Source: Porticoccaceae bacterium (lineage in GTDB: Bacteria; Pseudomonadota; Gammaproteobacteria; Pseudomonadales; Porticoccaceae). From it: 17,172 nucleotides of DNA. The notes below the pieces were generated by a model. The model did no database searches and was not told where the DNA came from. It was given only the letters and a program-made list of their open reading frames with translations. Position 1 is the stretch's first letter; every line of letters begins with the position of its first letter. The position numbers and the translations under genes were made by a program. The stretch lies in assembly GCA_002720735.1 (NCBI GenBank), contig PBJN01000003.1, forward strand, positions 1 through 17,172, given 5' to 3'. Below, one piece after another: positions 16,656 to 17,172 of this stretch.

Positions 16656-17172
16656 TTACATTGAAGAGTCAAGCCATGGCTTCCAGCGTGTTTCATTTTT
16701 GTCGAGCCATTCTTTAGCGACATCCGCTACGTCGCGGCCATTGTTGTCCACCTCAAAAATAGCCCAGTTCTCATCGGCGTTGGTAAGTTTTAAGTTGGAA
16801 ACCATTTTGTATGCAGCGGGCCATTTCTTCTCAAAACCACCCCATACCACTTTATGGACAGCTGCCTGTTGAAATCCACATGCGGTATCTTTTTCTTGGC
16901 TCTCCTCAACACATTCTCCATCAATTGGATTCCACTCCACGAATTTTAGGTCTAGGTCGGCGAAAATCCAGTGCGGCTGCCAAATCATCATTAGAATAGG
17001 ATCATTTGCAGCGTAGGCCGATTTTAATTCTGCCATCATTGCGCCTTCACTACCACCCGGGATAGGTTCGAACGGCATTTTGATGCTAGCTACCAAGTCT
17101 CTTGAGCGCGTTCCCCAATCTGCTGGATAGGTTATAACTCGCCCTTTTGGAAAAGTTGATGCTGTTGCAAAA
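16656..17172 (-). CDS. proX: Glycine betaine/choline-type ABC substrate-binding protein (ProX/OpuAC), C-terminal part
   Basis: The last 171 residues of a periplasmic binding protein; the frame is open to the right edge, so the true start is outside the window. Visible segments include R-V-I-T-Y-P-A-D-W-G-T-R at the left end of the fragment, I-P-G-G-S-E-G-A-M-M-A-E-L-K-S-A-Y-A-A-N-D-P-I-L-M-M-I shortened here to its core G-S-E-G-A-M, then W-Q-P-H-W-I-F-A-D-L-D-L-K-F-V-E-W, where the Trp-rich segment is typical of aromatic-cage proteins that hold quaternary amines. It ends with W-L-D-K-N-E-T-R-W-K-P-W, as in the OpuAC family. It is the first gene seen of proX-proV-proW-dehydrogenases on this strand. 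Which quaternary amine it binds cannot be read from this fragment. Confidence 0.9.
   Translation of the reverse strand, partial: FATASTFPKGRVITYPADWGTRSRDLVASIKMPFEPIPGGSEGAMMAELKSAYAANDPILMMIWQPHWIFADLDLKFVEWNPIDGECVEESQEKDTACGFQQAAVHKVVWGGFEKKWPAAYKMVSNLKLTNADENWAIFEVDNNGRDVADVAKEWLDKNETRWKPWLDSSM

Noticed and set aside
1..17172. CRISPR arrays, insertion sequences, integrases, phage genes or long direct repeats.
   Set aside because: None was seen on reading both strands. The tRNA-Sec gene shows no flanking integrase or duplicated 3' end.

Overview
The window looks like part of an aerobic marine proteobacterium, most likely a moderately AT-rich alphaproteobacterium. This is inferred from gene content (a Tat-exported peptide-type binding protein, a ProW with two fused permease domains, a DmdA/GcvT-type protein, and a selenocysteine system in an otherwise aerobic-looking context). 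No ribosomal or other phylogenetic marker is present to confirm it.

Layout. (1) 1-2658, minus strand: the front of a peptide/opine-type ABC transporter operon. It holds a Tat-signal binding protein, an intercistronic hairpin, and a DppB-type permease cut by the left edge. (2) 2981-4216, plus strand: a selenoprotein of the glycine/sarcosine/betaine/D-proline reductase B-subunit family. It is one gene of 411 residues read through an in-frame TGA at 3434-3436 (Sec152 in a U-P-F-C motif). A conventional gene call splits it into two ORFs. A possible second, much smaller UGA-containing frame overlaps its start. (3) 4292-7711, minus strand: the selenocysteine machinery in the order selA-selB-selC, with selA/selB overlapping by 4 nt and the tRNA-Sec gene 7 nt after selB. 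The Sec-decoding genes and a gene that needs them therefore face each other tail to tail. selD is not in the window. (4) 7712-8422: about 700 nt with no convincing intact gene, perhaps a decayed one. (5) 8423-10630, plus strand: an HSL-family alpha/beta hydrolase and a folate-dependent aminomethyltransferase/DMSP-demethylase-like protein. (6) 10627-17172, minus strand: an apparent operon proX-proV-proW-(Fe-alcohol dehydrogenase)-(aldehyde dehydrogenase), with proX cut by the right edge.

How it fits together. Block 6 pairs a quaternary-amine importer with a type III alcohol dehydrogenase and an aldehyde dehydrogenase. The same three activities make choline uptake plus choline-to-glycine-betaine oxidation in Bacillus (Opu + GbsB + GbsA), so uptake and oxidation of choline or a related amino alcohol is the best guess. 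The GcvT/DmdA-like protein could handle methyl groups from such compounds. The selenoprotein's relatives reduce glycine, sarcosine, betaine or D-proline, but none of the other glycine- or proline-reductase subunits is present. It is probably a stand-alone redox protein whose substrate is unknown.
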